Positions 27,529 to 35,829 of a DNA stretch of 64,000 nucleotides are shown here, piece by piece; position 1 is the stretch's first letter; the number at the start of each line of letters is the position of its first letter. The notes below the pieces were generated by a model. The model saw only the letters and a list, made by a program, of their open reading frames with translations. It searched no databases and was not told the DNA's origin. The translations under genes and the position numbers were made by a program. Source of the stretch: Rhodobacteraceae bacterium EL129 (GTDB taxonomy: Bacteria; Pseudomonadota; Alphaproteobacteria; Rhodobacterales; Rhodobacteraceae); contig ONZJ01000002.1 in the NCBI GenBank assembly GCA_900313005.1, positions 45,001 to 109,000 on the forward strand, given 5' to 3'.

Positions 27529-28539
27529 ATGGAAATGTTCTCGGACCCAGCCCAGTGGTTGCCATTTACTTTTGCAGGCCTGATGGGCTTGTCTATCCTT
27601 ATCTATGTCTGCCTGGATGGGTTTGACTTGGGTGTTGGCTTGCTTTTTCCCTTTGCTGACGATGATGAAAAAGACCGTATGGTCGCCTCGATCGGACCAT
27701 TTTGGGATGCAAATGAAACGTGGCTTGTACTGGCCATTGGCATCTTGTTGGTGGCCTTTCCAACGGCTCATGGACTGATCCTCACGGCGCTCTATTTACC
27801 GGTGGCCGCGATGCTGGTGGGCTTGATCCTGCGCGGGGTGGCGTTTGAATTTCGTGCCAAGGCGGGCCCGGAACGCAAACCCACGTGGAACCGTGCGTTT
27901 TTCATTGGCAGTCTGCTCACGTCTCTTTCTCAAGGATACATGCTCGGCATGTATGTCATGGGCCTTCAGGTCACGGCGTTTACGCTGGCGTTTTCGGTGG
28001 TTACAGCGGTGTTCTTGACGGTTGCCTATTCTTTCATTGGCGCGACATGGTTGATCCTGAAAGCTGATGGCGTGTTGCAAATGAAAGCCGTCGATTGGGC
28101 CAAGGGTGGCATCTGGGGCGTCGTGCTAGGCATGGGTGCCGTATCGCTGGCCACGCCATTTGTCAGCCCGCGCATCTTTGACAAATGGTTCTCAATGCCA
28201 GAGGTGTTCATGCTCATGCCGTTGCCGCTGTTGTCGGGCGTACTTGTTCTGGCGATATGGCTCATGTTGCGTAAGATGCCTTACCCGCGCGACACATGGG
28301 CATGGGTGCCATTTACCATGACCACTTTGCTGTTCACCTTGGGTTTTTTCGGCATGGCGTATAGCTTCTATCCCTACGTGGTCCCAGAAACATTGACGCT
28401 TTACGAAAGCGCCAGCGCGCCGGAAAGCCTGTTTATCATCTTCATTGGCACCTGCGTGGTGCTGCCGATGATTGCCGGGTACACGGTTCTTTCCTACGTC
28501 ATTTTTCGCGGGAAGGCGACCGAGTTGCGGTACGACTGA
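27529..28539 (+). CDS. cydB: Cytochrome bd-type quinol oxidase subunit II
   Basis: A 336-residue membrane subunit with about nine helices. Family features are the N-terminal YVCLDGFDLGVGLLFPF, GPFWDANETWLVLAIGILLVAFPTAHGLILTALYLPVAAMLVGLILRGVAFEFR, and the C-terminal YPYVVPETLTLYESASAPESLFIIFIGTCVVLPMIAGYT. It is co-transcribed with cydA; GGAGCAGACG spans the 9-base gap and serves as ribosome-binding site. It is followed by decayed sequence (an aminotransferase remnant) instead of a third oxidase-related gene. Confidence 0.95.
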   Translation: MEMFSDPAQWLPFTFAGLMGLSILIYVCLDGFDLGVGLLFPFADDDEKDRMVASIGPFWDANETWLVLAIGILLVAFPTAHGLILTALYLPVAAMLVGLILRGVAFEFRAKAGPERKPTWNRAFFIGSLLTSLSQGYMLGMYVMGLQVTAFTLAFSVVTAVFLTVAYSFIGATWLILKADGVLQMKAVDWAKGGIWGVVLGMGAVSLATPFVSPRIFDKWFSMPEVFMLMPLPLLSGVLVLAIWLMLRKMPYPRDTWAWVPFTMTTLLFTLGFFGMAYSFYPYVVPETLTLYESASAPESLFIIFIGTCVVLPMIAGYTVLSYVIFRGKATELRYD

Positions 28540-28645
28540 CCGCACAATCCGGGGTAAAACATCCCTGATGTTTCGCCGGACAGCCTGTTGATCCGGTGGC
28601 GGGTGTTTGACCAAAATTCCTGTCCTCAAAGTCAAGAGCGGCCCC

Positions 28646-28975
28646 ATGAAAAATGTCAGTATTCTGCGCGAAGTGGATGCACGCCACCTGTGGCACCCAA
28701 TTGGCCATCCCGGTGATGCCCAGGTGAATGCTGCCAATATCATTTCACAACGTCGTGGATGTCTTGGGCGGGCTGTGGAGTGTGAACCTTGGCTAACTCA
28801 ACGACGTCGTCAAAGGCGCAATTGCAGGCGATCTGTATCAATTGCACAATCGTTCGGCTTTTCTCGGCCCCTCGAACACCCCTGCGATTGAAGTGTCTTA
28901 TCCGGAGCAGGAGTTCCTTACCTTCAGCGGCTCAGATCCTGTCATCGCTGGATACCGGGTTCTCGGCTGCATAAC
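28646..28975 (+). pseudogene. Decayed N-terminal part of a class III aminotransferase
   Basis: From ATG 28646 the frame reads MKNVSILREVDARHLWHP then HPGDAQVNAANIIS, the N-terminus of omega-aminotransferases of the beta-alanine/pyruvate type. Near 28755 the homology shifts frame: VVDVLGGLWSVNLG continues, then hits TAA at 28794-28796 where a Tyr codon (NLGY) would be expected. The same frame then reads NDVVKGAIAGDLYQLHNRSA and FLGPSNTPAIEVSYPE. Homology fades before the PLP-binding region, so the last about 300 residues are absent. One frameshift, one nonsense codon and a 3' deletion make it non-functional. It fills most of the gap between cydB and the symporter gene. Confidence 0.75.
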
Positions 28976-28996
28976 GAAAAAGTGCATCGAACACAT

Positions 28997-29026
28997 AAAA
29001 AGGGCCGGTTTCGCAACCGGCCCTTT
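28997..29026 (-). terminator. Bidirectional rho-independent terminator
   Basis: AAAAGGGCCGGTT (28997-29009) pairs with AACCGGCCCTTTT (29014-29026) around TCGC, a 13-bp perfect stem with A/T-rich flanks on both sides. It ends the minus-strand symporter gene 22 bases after its stop. It could also stop read-through from the aminotransferase remnant and cydAB. Confidence 0.85.
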
Positions 29027-29047
29027 TCTGATTTTCAGGAAGTCAGA

Positions 29048-30592
29048 TCAGTGGAACTTCTTGATCTCACCCGATTTCAGACGGCTCATGTAGCTGTCCA
29101 ACTCGGCTTTGACGACCGGCATCAGGAAGTAGAGCCCGATGATGTTGACAACCGCCATGGCGAAGATCGCCGCATCCGAGAAGTCGATGACCGGACCAAG
29201 GCTGGCCGCCGCACCAATGATCACGAAGATGCAGAAGATGATCTTGAACACCAGTTCGGTGGTCTTGCCTTCTCCAAACAGGAAGGTCCAGGCCTTGAGG
29301 CCATAGTAGGACCAGCTGATCATGGTCGAGAAGGCGAACAGGATCACAGCAATCGCAAGGATGTACTTGAACCCGCCAATCGAGGACGAGAAGGCCGCCG
29401 ACGTCAGCGCCACGCCCGAATTGCCATCAACGGTGGCAATCGCAGTGCCCGCTTCGTTCAGCATGTACAGGCCTGTGCTATCATCCACAATCAGCTGACC
29501 AGTGATGATGATCACAAGTGCCGTCATGGTGCAGATCACAACCGTATCGATGAACGGCTCCAGCAGGGATACGAACCCTTCGGTGATTGGCTCTTTGGTC
29601 CGGACCGCCGAGTGGGCGATCGCCGCGGAACCAACGCCCGCCTCGTTCGAGAAAGCCGCCCGTTTGAAGCCCTGGATCAGAGCACCTACCATGCCGCCAG
29701 CAACGCCAAGACCGGTAAAGGCCCCTTCGAAAATCTGGCCAAACGCCCAACCGATTTTGTCAAAGTTGATCAGCAAGATGATCAACGCGGTCAGCACGTA
29801 CAGAACACCCATAATGGGAACGACTTTTTCGGTGACCTTGGCGATGGACTTCAGGCCTCCTACGATGACCGCAAAGACAACGCCGGCAAAGATGACGCCT
29901 GTGATCCAACCCGGATAGTCACCCACAACATTGGTAATCTGCGCGTGTGCCTGGTTGGCCTGGAACATGTTCCCGCCGCCCAACGCACCCAGGATACAAA
30001 AGACCGAGAACAGAACCGCAAGGAATTTGCCGCCCGGTTTGCCACGCTCGGCGAAACCTTTGGTGAGGTAATACATCGGACCACCTGAAACGGTGCCGTC
30101 CTCGTATTCATTCCGGTATTTCACACCCAACGTACATTCGGTGAATTTTGAGGCCATGCCCATCAGACCCGCAAGGATCATCCAGAAGGTCGCACCGGGA
30201 CCACCAATGCCCACGGCCACCGCCACACCAGCGATGTTCCCGAGACCAACCGTGCCCGACAGGGCTGTGGCAAGGGCCTGGAAGTGGCTGACTTCACCGG
30301 CATCGTTGGGGTCAGAATAATCCCCTTTGACCAGCGAGATGGAATGCGGGAAGGCGCGGAACTGAATGAACGCGAAATAGAGCGTAAAGACTGTCGCCGC
30401 GACCACTAGCCAGGCCACGATCCAAGGAAAGGACGTGCCGGGGAAGGGCGAGAAGATCAGGTTGACGAACCAACCCGTTGAGCTGGCAAAGATCGCGTTG
30501 ACCTTTTCATCCAGTGATTGTGCCATCGCGGGGCTGGAGAGCAAGCTGAGTGCCGCTCCTGCTGCCGTGGCATATGTAAAATGACGTTTCAT
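29048..30592 (-). CDS. Alanine/glycine:cation symporter (AGCS family)
   Basis: A 514-residue inner-membrane transporter of the AGCS family, which takes up alanine or glycine with sodium or protons. After a signal-like first segment there are about eleven membrane helices. Family signatures are ALSGTVGLGNIAGVAVAVGIGGPGATFWM and YEDGTVSGGPMYYLTKGF. A third, VGALIQGFKRAAFSNEAGVGSAAIAHSAVRTKEPITEGFVSLLEPFIDT, contains the Asn-Glu-Ala-Gly motif. The gene lies 30 bases downstream of the Usp gene and is probably in the same transcript. GAGGGATACTG is the likely ribosome-binding site. The divergent Lrp-family regulator is a good candidate to control it. Confidence 0.92.
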   Translation of the reverse strand: MKRHFTYATAAGAALSLLSSPAMAQSLDEKVNAIFASSTGWFVNLIFSPFPGTSFPWIVAWLVVAATVFTLYFAFIQFRAFPHSISLVKGDYSDPNDAGEVSHFQALATALSGTVGLGNIAGVAVAVGIGGPGATFWMILAGLMGMASKFTECTLGVKYRNEYEDGTVSGGPMYYLTKGFAERGKPGGKFLAVLFSVFCILGALGGGNMFQANQAHAQITNVVGDYPGWITGVIFAGVVFAVIVGGLKSIAKVTEKVVPIMGVLYVLTALIILLINFDKIGWAFGQIFEGAFTGLGVAGGMVGALIQGFKRAAFSNEAGVGSAAIAHSAVRTKEPITEGFVSLLEPFIDTVVICTMTALVIIITGQLIVDDSTGLYMLNEAGTAIATVDGNSGVALTSAAFSSSIGGFKYILAIAVILFAFSTMISWSYYGLKAWTFLFGEGKTTELVFKIIFCIFVIIGAAASLGPVIDFSDAAIFAMAVVNIIGLYFLMPVVKAELDSYMSRLKSGEIKKFH

Positions 30593-30622
30593 TGTGTCAG
30601 TATCCCTCGATATTATTATTGT

Positions 30623-31057
30623 TTATGGCACGATGGTACAGGGCACCGGCGCACATTGCGCCAAGGCGCCGGCCACCGACCCGAAGACTCGCGATGCGAT
30701 GCCGCTGTCGCCGTCACGCCCGATGACCATCTGATCTGCGCCCGACTCCTTGGCGATGTCGCAGAGCACATCGACAACCTTGCCGTATTTGATTGTGCTT
30801 TCGATGTCGGCGCCCTTGCCGGACATCTCTTTGACAATCGGATCCATCACGACCTCTTTGGCGCGCGTCAGCTCTTCGTTGCGGCGTTTATGGCGCTCTT
30901 CCAGCTCGTTTGGGGTGAGGAAGGAATAGGGTGACCATTCCAGAACATGGGCGATCATCACCGACCCACCTTGTGCTGCGGCCTTGGCGACCGCAAACTT
31001 CAATGCGCGATGAGACGCGTTGCTGCCGTCGTAACCGACGACGAATTTACCAGACAT
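30623..31057 (-). CDS. Universal stress protein (UspA family, ATP-binding type)
   Basis: A 144-residue cytoplasmic Usp domain. It starts MSGKFVVGYDGSNASHRALKFA and ends with GRDGDSGIASRVFGS. The latter is a perfect G-x2-G-x9-G-S motif, which marks the ATP-binding subclass (MJ0577-like) rather than non-binding UspA. A basic-acidic helical insert (NELEERHKRRNEELTRAKE) lies in the middle. Start 31057 was chosen because AAGGGAGTATAAA precedes it; the frame back to 31186 runs through the promoter region. It is the first gene of a probable Usp-symporter transcript, an uncommon pairing that suggests stress- or energy-linked control of alanine uptake. Confidence 0.88.
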   Translation of the reverse strand: MSGKFVVGYDGSNASHRALKFAVAKAAAQGGSVMIAHVLEWSPYSFLTPNELEERHKRRNEELTRAKEVVMDPIVKEMSGKGADIESTIKYGKVVDVLCDIAKESGADQMVIGRDGDSGIASRVFGSVAGALAQCAPVPCTIVP

Positions 31058-31122
31058 TTTATACTCCCTTAAAGTGTGCTTTCGTGTCCCTAGAAGCTTC
31101 ATGATACTGTAGGTTGTGCGAA

Positions 31123-31161
31123 ATAAATTAGCTTTTTTCGTTGTATTCGATAAATTATTCG
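31123..31161. promoter_or_regulatory. AT-rich candidate Lrp sites between usp and lrp
   Basis: ATAAATTA occurs twice (31123-31130 and 31150-31157), 27 bases apart. The second sits in TTCGATAAATTATTCG, an AT-centred near-palindrome like Lrp-family boxes. The region is divergent and much more AT-rich than the surrounding genes. Binding by the adjacent Lrp protein is inferred. Confidence 0.35.
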
Positions 31162-31203
31162 GAAATACCATATGTTTATTGTGCAACAGTGGGAAAATTT
31201 CCG

Positions 31204-31671
31204 ATGGATTACATTGATCGTAGTATCCTCATGATTCTGCAAAAAGATGGACAAATCTCGATGTCTCGCTTGTCGGAAAAGGTTGGGCTTTCGCTTTCTG
31301 CGTGCCACAGGCGGGTGAAAATTCTCGAGAATGACGGATTGATCCAGCAATACACGGCGCGGTTGGATCGACGTAAAATCGGGCTGGACCTGCAATTCTT
31401 CATCGAGGTTCGGCTGACCTCTCATTTCAAAGAGGATCAGGCGGCCTTTGAAGAGAAAATTCAATCCATGCCTGATGTATTGGAATGCCATAGGATCTCG
31501 GGCGAGTTTGATTATCTGATGCGCGTGGCCGTGGCAGGGGCCGCAGAATATGAAGATTTCTACTACAACCGATTGTCCGAAATTCCGGCGATTGCACAGG
31601 TGAAGACATTGCTTAGCCTGTCAACGCTCAAGGACTTCCAGGGGTATAATCTGGAAGCTTTGGCGTCTTGA
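31204..31671 (+). CDS. Lrp/AsnC-family transcriptional regulator
   Basis: A 155-residue regulator. The helix-turn-helix is in MDYIDRSILMILQKDGQISMSRLSEKVGLSLSACHRRVKILENDGLIQQYTA. The C-terminal RAM domain is FIEVRLTSHFKEDQAAFEEKIQSMPDVLECHRISGEFDYLMRVAV...EIPAIAQVKTLLSLSTLK, with the effector-pocket GEFDYL turn. The start at 31204 follows GTGGGAAAA and gives the normal Lrp N-terminus; the 31141 start adds 21 unrelated residues. It is divergent from the Usp-AGCS transcript across an AT-rich region, so local control of amino-acid uptake is likely. Effector unknown. Confidence 0.88.
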   Translation: MDYIDRSILMILQKDGQISMSRLSEKVGLSLSACHRRVKILENDGLIQQYTARLDRRKIGLDLQFFIEVRLTSHFKEDQAAFEEKIQSMPDVLECHRISGEFDYLMRVAVAGAAEYEDFYYNRLSEIPAIAQVKTLLSLSTLKDFQGYNLEALAS

Positions 31672-31698
31672 CGCGCGGGCCCTAGGCCGGATTGAGGT

Positions 31699-34600
31699 TT
31701 ACGGTTTGCCCCAGCCGCCACCGCCGGGAGTTTCCATACCGAACACGGCCCCAGCAGGCAGGTTGATTTCGTCATTGCCCTTCATCTCGCGGCGCGACCC
31801 ATCGGACATCTCAACCCAGTTCAGGCCAACCTGACCCGGCGCGCCTCCGTCCACACCGAAGGGGGCGACGATCCGGTGTGAACACAAGGTGGTCACGGTC
31901 ACAGGGGTCAGGAACCGCATTTTCCGGTGCACCCCATGGCCGCCACGCCATTGGCCTGCGCCCCCTGAATTGGGACGAACACCGAAGGCCTCCAGCCGCA
32001 CCGGAAAGCGCTTTTCGAGGATTTCAGGATCGGTCATGCGGGTGTTGGTCATATGGCCCTGAATTGCATCACAGCCCTGGAAGCCGGGGCCGGCACCCGT
32101 GCCGCCCGCGATGGTCTCGTAATTCTGAAAATCGTCATTGCCCCAGACAAAGTTGTTCATCGTGGCCTGTGATCCTGCAATGACACCCAGCGCCCCATAA
32201 AGAGCGTTACAGGTGGCCTGAGAAACCTCGGTGTTGCCGGCAATCACGGCCGCCGGATACACAGGCCTGAGCATCGAGCCTTCGGGGACGATGATTTCAA
32301 GCGGTTTTAGGCAGCCTTGGTTCAGCGGGATGTCCGCCCCCACCATCGTGCGGAAGACATAAAGCACGACAGCATCACAGATTGACCGGGGCGCGTTGTA
32401 ATTTCCTTTGTATTGGTCCGAGGTTCCGGTGAAATCAATCGTGGCCGAGCGTGTTGCGTGATCGACGCTGACGTTCACTTCGATTGTCGTGCCGATGTCC
32501 ATCGGATAACTGAACTGGCCGTCTTTCAGGCGGTCAATTACACGGCGGACGCTCTCCTCGGCATTGTCCTGCACATGGCCCATATAGGCCTGAACCACGT
32601 CCAGCCCGTAGGCCTCCACCACCTTCAATAGCTCCTGCCGCCCGGTTTCATTGGCGGCGACCTGCGCTTTCAGATCGGCCATGTTCTGAGAGATATTCCG
32701 GCAAGGATATTGGCAGGACCCGAGCACAGTTTCAGCCACATCCTCCAACAACATACCCTGATCGACCAGCTTGACGTTGTCGATCAACACGCCTTCTTCG
32801 TCGATATGTGTGCTGTCGGGTGGGGCGCTGCCCGGCGTGCGCCCGCCGATATCAGCGTGATGCCCCCGGCTGCCCAGCCATAGGACGGGCTGTTCGTCGA
32901 CAAAGACAGGTGTGATCACCGTGACGTCCGGCAAATGCGTTCCGCCGTTGTAGGGCGAGTTCAGCATATAGGCGTCTCCGGGTCGAACATCAGGGTTCAG
33001 CCGCATAATGGTTTTGACACTGTCCGACATCGACCCCAGATGCACGGGCACATGCGGGGCATTGGCCACCAGATCGCCCTGTTCATCAAAAATCGCGCAG
33101 GAGAAATCCAGACGTTCCTTGATGTTCACCGACCACGAGGTATTGGCCAGCGTGGCGCCCATCTGATCAGCCACGGACATGAAGAGGTTGTTGAACACCT
33201 CCAGCAAAACGGGGTCGGCCTTGGTGCCTGCGGCCTGGGCGCGGGCTTTGACCTGAGTGCGTTCCAGCAGCAGGTTACCCATGGCATCGACACGGGCAGC
33301 CCAGCCGGTCTCGATCACATTGGTGCCGGTGGGTTCTGTGATCACGGCGGGACCCTGCACCTGCCCGGACGGATCCAGATTGACCCGGTCATAGAGAGGG
33401 ACGTCACGCCAATCGCCGTCGACGCACATCGGGATGTGCGCAACCGGGACACCATCACCCGAAGGCAAATCCGCAGCGGGAGATTGGCCGGTTTGTCCCA
33501 CGGCCTCAACGCTGAGCATTTCAAACAGCACATCGCGTTCGGGGCTGTGAAAGCCAAAGCGCTGGCGGTGCACATCCTCAAATGCCGCCAGCATGTCGGC
33601 TTGGGTGCCAAAGGGAACCTCGAGCGCCTGATGCGACCCGTCGTAGCGCAGATGCGCCCGCGGCAGCGGGGTGATGTCGGTGATGCCTTGGTTTTCAACC
33701 TCCGCGCGCGCGTCTTCGGTGATCTTGTCCAGTGCTGTAGTTGCGCCTTTAATGTCTTGCAAGGGCGCATCATATTGCACCTCTCGCAGGGCGCGGACTT
33801 CGGCCAGGCCCATGCCGTAGGCCGACAGGACCCCGGCATGCGGGTGGATCAGCACCCGCGTCATCCCCAAAACATCGGCAATCAGGCAGGCATGTTGCCC
33901 ACCTGCACCGCCAAAGCACTGCAAGGTATAGCGTGTCACATCATGGCCGCGCTGCACGCTGATTTTCTTGATCGCGTTGGCCATGTTGTCCACGGCGATG
34001 CGCAAAAACCCATCGGCCGTTTCTTCAGGGGAGCGGGGGTCCTCGCCGGTCTCTTGCGAGACTGTCTCGGACAGGGCGGCAAACTTCGCGCGCACCACCT
34101 CTGCATCAAGCGGCGCGTCACCCTCAGGCCCAAAGACATGCGGAAAATGATCCGGGTTCAGCTTGCCCAGCATCACGTTACAATCGGTGACCGTCAGAGG
34201 CCCGCCCCGGCGATAGCAAGCAGGTCCGGGGTTGGCGCCTGCACTTTCGGGCCCGACCTGAAACCGACCGTCTTCGAACTTGCAGATGCTGCCGCCGCCA
34301 GCGGCCACGGTGTGAATATCCATCATGGGGGCACGCATTCGCACACCGGCCACTTCGGTTTCAAATGACCTCTCATAATCACCCGCATAATGGCTGACGT
34401 CCGTCGATGTGCCGCCCATGTCAAAGCCAATCAGCTTTTCATGTCCTGCGGCCTCGCCGGTTTTGACCATGCCAACGATGCCCCCTGCCGGGCCCGACAG
34501 GATCGCATCCTTGCCCTGGAAGAGCTGCGCATCCGTCAGCCCACCTGAGGATTGCATGAACAATAGCGCCTCGCAGGCGCGGCCCAGATCCAACGCATCC

Positions 34601-35274
34601 GCTACCTGGTCCACATATCGGCGCAGGATGGGCGAGAGGTAGGCGTCAACAACAGTGGTATCGCCGCGCCCGACCAGCTTGGCCAGACGCGAGACTTCGG
34701 CAGAGGTTGAGATCTGAGCGAAGCCGATGTCACGGGCGATCGCGGCCACGGCGTCTTCGTGAGCCGGGTTTTGGTAGGCATGCAGACCCGCCACAGCCAC
34801 AGCGCGAATGCCTTTGTCATAGGCGGCTTGCAGCGAGGCTCGGGCGTTGTCCTGATCCAGCGGCGTGATGACAGCGCCATCGGCGTCAAGACGCTCGATC
34901 ATTTCGCCCACGTCTTCATACAAAAGATCGGGCCGCTTGATTTCCAGATCAAACAGACGCGGGCGGGTCTGATAGCCGATTTCCAACAGGTCGCGAAACC
35001 CTTGGGTGATCATCAGCAACACACGTTCGCCCTTGCGTTCCAGCAAGGCATTGGTGGCCACGGTGGTGCCCATTTTCACGGCGCTGATGCTGTTTGCCTC
35101 AAAAGGCCCGTCTTGTTGCATCAGATCGCGAATGCCTTGCACAGCGGCATCGCGGTAGCGTTCGGGGTTTTCAGACAGCAGCTTATGTGTGTGAACCTGG
35201 CCCTCGGGCGTCAGGGCGACGATGTCTGTAAACGTACCACCCCGGTCGATCCAAAACTCCCAGCGTCCGCTCAT
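31699..35274 (-). CDS. 5-oxoprolinase / hydantoinase, HyuA-HyuB fusion
   Basis: A 1191-residue protein combining both subunits of the hydantoinase/oxoprolinase family. The N-terminal half (about 1-690) starts WEFWIDRGGTFTDIVAL and has the ATP-binding GFDMGGTSTDVSHYAG, SICKFEDGRFQVGPESAGANPGPACYRRGGPLTVTD and CFGGAGGQHACLIAD. The C-terminal half (HyuB, about 695-1191) shows NTSWSVNIKERLDFSCAIFD, HADIGGRTPGSAPPDSTHI and a final GAVFGMETPGGGGWG. The fused form matches ATP-dependent 5-oxoprolinase, which hydrolyses 5-oxoproline to glutamate; relatives act on hydantoins or other cyclic amides. It is a single-gene unit with GGAGGCAACACG before the ATG. Confidence 0.9.
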   Translation of the reverse strand: MSGRWEFWIDRGGTFTDIVALTPEGQVHTHKLLSENPERYRDAAVQGIRDLMQQDGPFEANSISAVKMGTTVATNALLERKGERVLLMITQGFRDLLEIGYQTRPRLFDLEIKRPDLLYEDVGEMIERLDADGAVITPLDQDNARASLQAAYDKGIRAVAVAGLHAYQNPAHEDAVAAIARDIGFAQISTSAEVSRLAKLVGRGDTTVVDAYLSPILRRYVDQVADALDLGRACEALLFMQSSGGLTDAQLFQGKDAILSGPAGGIVGMVKTGEAAGHEKLIGFDMGGTSTDVSHYAGDYERSFETEVAGVRMRAPMMDIHTVAAGGGSICKFEDGRFQVGPESAGANPGPACYRRGGPLTVTDCNVMLGKLNPDHFPHVFGPEGDAPLDAEVVRAKFAALSETVSQETGEDPRSPEETADGFLRIAVDNMANAIKKISVQRGHDVTRYTLQCFGGAGGQHACLIADVLGMTRVLIHPHAGVLSAYGMGLAEVRALREVQYDAPLQDIKGATTALDKITEDARAEVENQGITDITPLPRAHLRYDGSHQALEVPFGTQADMLAAFEDVHRQRFGFHSPERDVLFEMLSVEAVGQTGQSPAADLPSGDGVPVAHIPMCVDGDWRDVPLYDRVNLDPSGQVQGPAVITEPTGTNVIETGWAARVDAMGNLLLERTQVKARAQAAGTKADPVLLEVFNNLFMSVADQMGATLANTSWSVNIKERLDFSCAIFDEQGDLVANAPHVPVHLGSMSDSVKTIMRLNPDVRPGDAYMLNSPYNGGTHLPDVTVITPVFVDEQPVLWLGSRGHHADIGGRTPGSAPPDSTHIDEEGVLIDNVKLVDQGMLLEDVAETVLGSCQYPCRNISQNMADLKAQVAANETGRQELLKVVEAYGLDVVQAYMGHVQDNAEESVRRVIDRLKDGQFSYPMDIGTTIEVNVSVDHATRSATIDFTGTSDQYKGNYNAPRSICDAVVLYVFRTMVGADIPLNQGCLKPLEIIVPEGSMLRPVYPAAVIAGNTEVSQATCNALYGALGVIAGSQATMNNFVWGNDDFQNYETIAGGTGAGPGFQGCDAIQGHMTNTRMTDPEILEKRFPVRLEAFGVRPNSGGAGQWRGGHGVHRKMRFLTPVTVTTLCSHRIVAPFGVDGGAPGQVGLNWVEMSDGSRREMKGNDEINLPAGAVFGMETPGGGGWGKP

Positions 35275-35409
35275 CGTGTTGCCTCCAAGGACTGTGTTCC
35301 TGACACGTTTGGCAGGGGGCGTGGAAAAGTCAATGATAGTGACACCATTGCAGTCAGGCGCGGGATATGGCCTTTATGCAGACGACAGCATTCAGAAGGA
35401 TTTCGTCAG

Positions 35410-35829
35410 ATGGATTTGCGCCCTATCACGCCAGAATACGCCGTGGCCCCGCAGATATTTCCAGAGGATATCGCGGCCATTGCCGCGGCAGGATACAAGT
35501 CCGTGATGTGCAACCGACCGGATGGCGAAGAGTTTGGCCAACCTGATTTTCATGCCATTTCCGAAGCCGCCGAAGCAGCAGGATTGGATGTGCGCTGGGT
35601 GCCGATTGTGAACGGCATGTTACGCCCGGACGATGTCGATGCGTTCAAATCTGCGCTGGATGAGTTGCCACAACCCTTGCTGGCCTATTGCCGCACAGGG
35701 ACGCGGTGCACGATGATGTGGACGATGGCGATGCACGGCCATGTGCCGGATGCGGATCTGCTGAAACTTACAACCGAGGCCGGGTATGACATGCGCGGGC
35801 TGATTGGCCAGATGTCTTCAAACCCATGA
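35410..35829 (+). CDS. TIGR01244-family phosphatase/sulfurtransferase-like protein
   Basis: A 139-residue protein of the TIGR01244 (DUF442) family, small proteins with a dual-specificity-phosphatase-like fold. It has YKSVMCNRPDGEEFGQPDFHAISEAAEAAGLDVRWVPI and the loop LLAYCRTGTRCTMMW. The loop cysteine and arginine (CxxGxR) correspond to the phosphate-binding loop. Homologues are often fused to beta-lactamase-like persulfide enzymes (BLH) and linked to sulfide metabolism. Here it stands free. AGAAGGATTTCGTCAG precedes the ATG. Its stop overlaps the start of the DgoK-like gene (ATGA at 35826), suggesting coupled expression with an unrelated function. Confidence 0.75.
   Translation: MDLRPITPEYAVAPQIFPEDIAAIAAAGYKSVMCNRPDGEEFGQPDFHAISEAAEAAGLDVRWVPIVNGMLRPDDVDAFKSALDELPQPLLAYCRTGTRCTMMWTMAMHGHVPDADLLKLTTEAGYDMRGLIGQMSSNP

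Noticed and set aside
28982..30088. A 368-codon plus-strand frame antisense to the AGCS gene
   Set aside because: The translation is a charged Asp/His/Arg-rich mirror of a membrane protein gene and begins inside the terminator hairpin.
32935..34368. A 477-codon open frame antisense to the oxoprolinase gene
   Set aside because: It is low-complexity His/Gly/Gln-rich translation typical of the antisense of a GC-rich gene, with no recognisable domain; the opposite strand encodes a clear HyuA domain.
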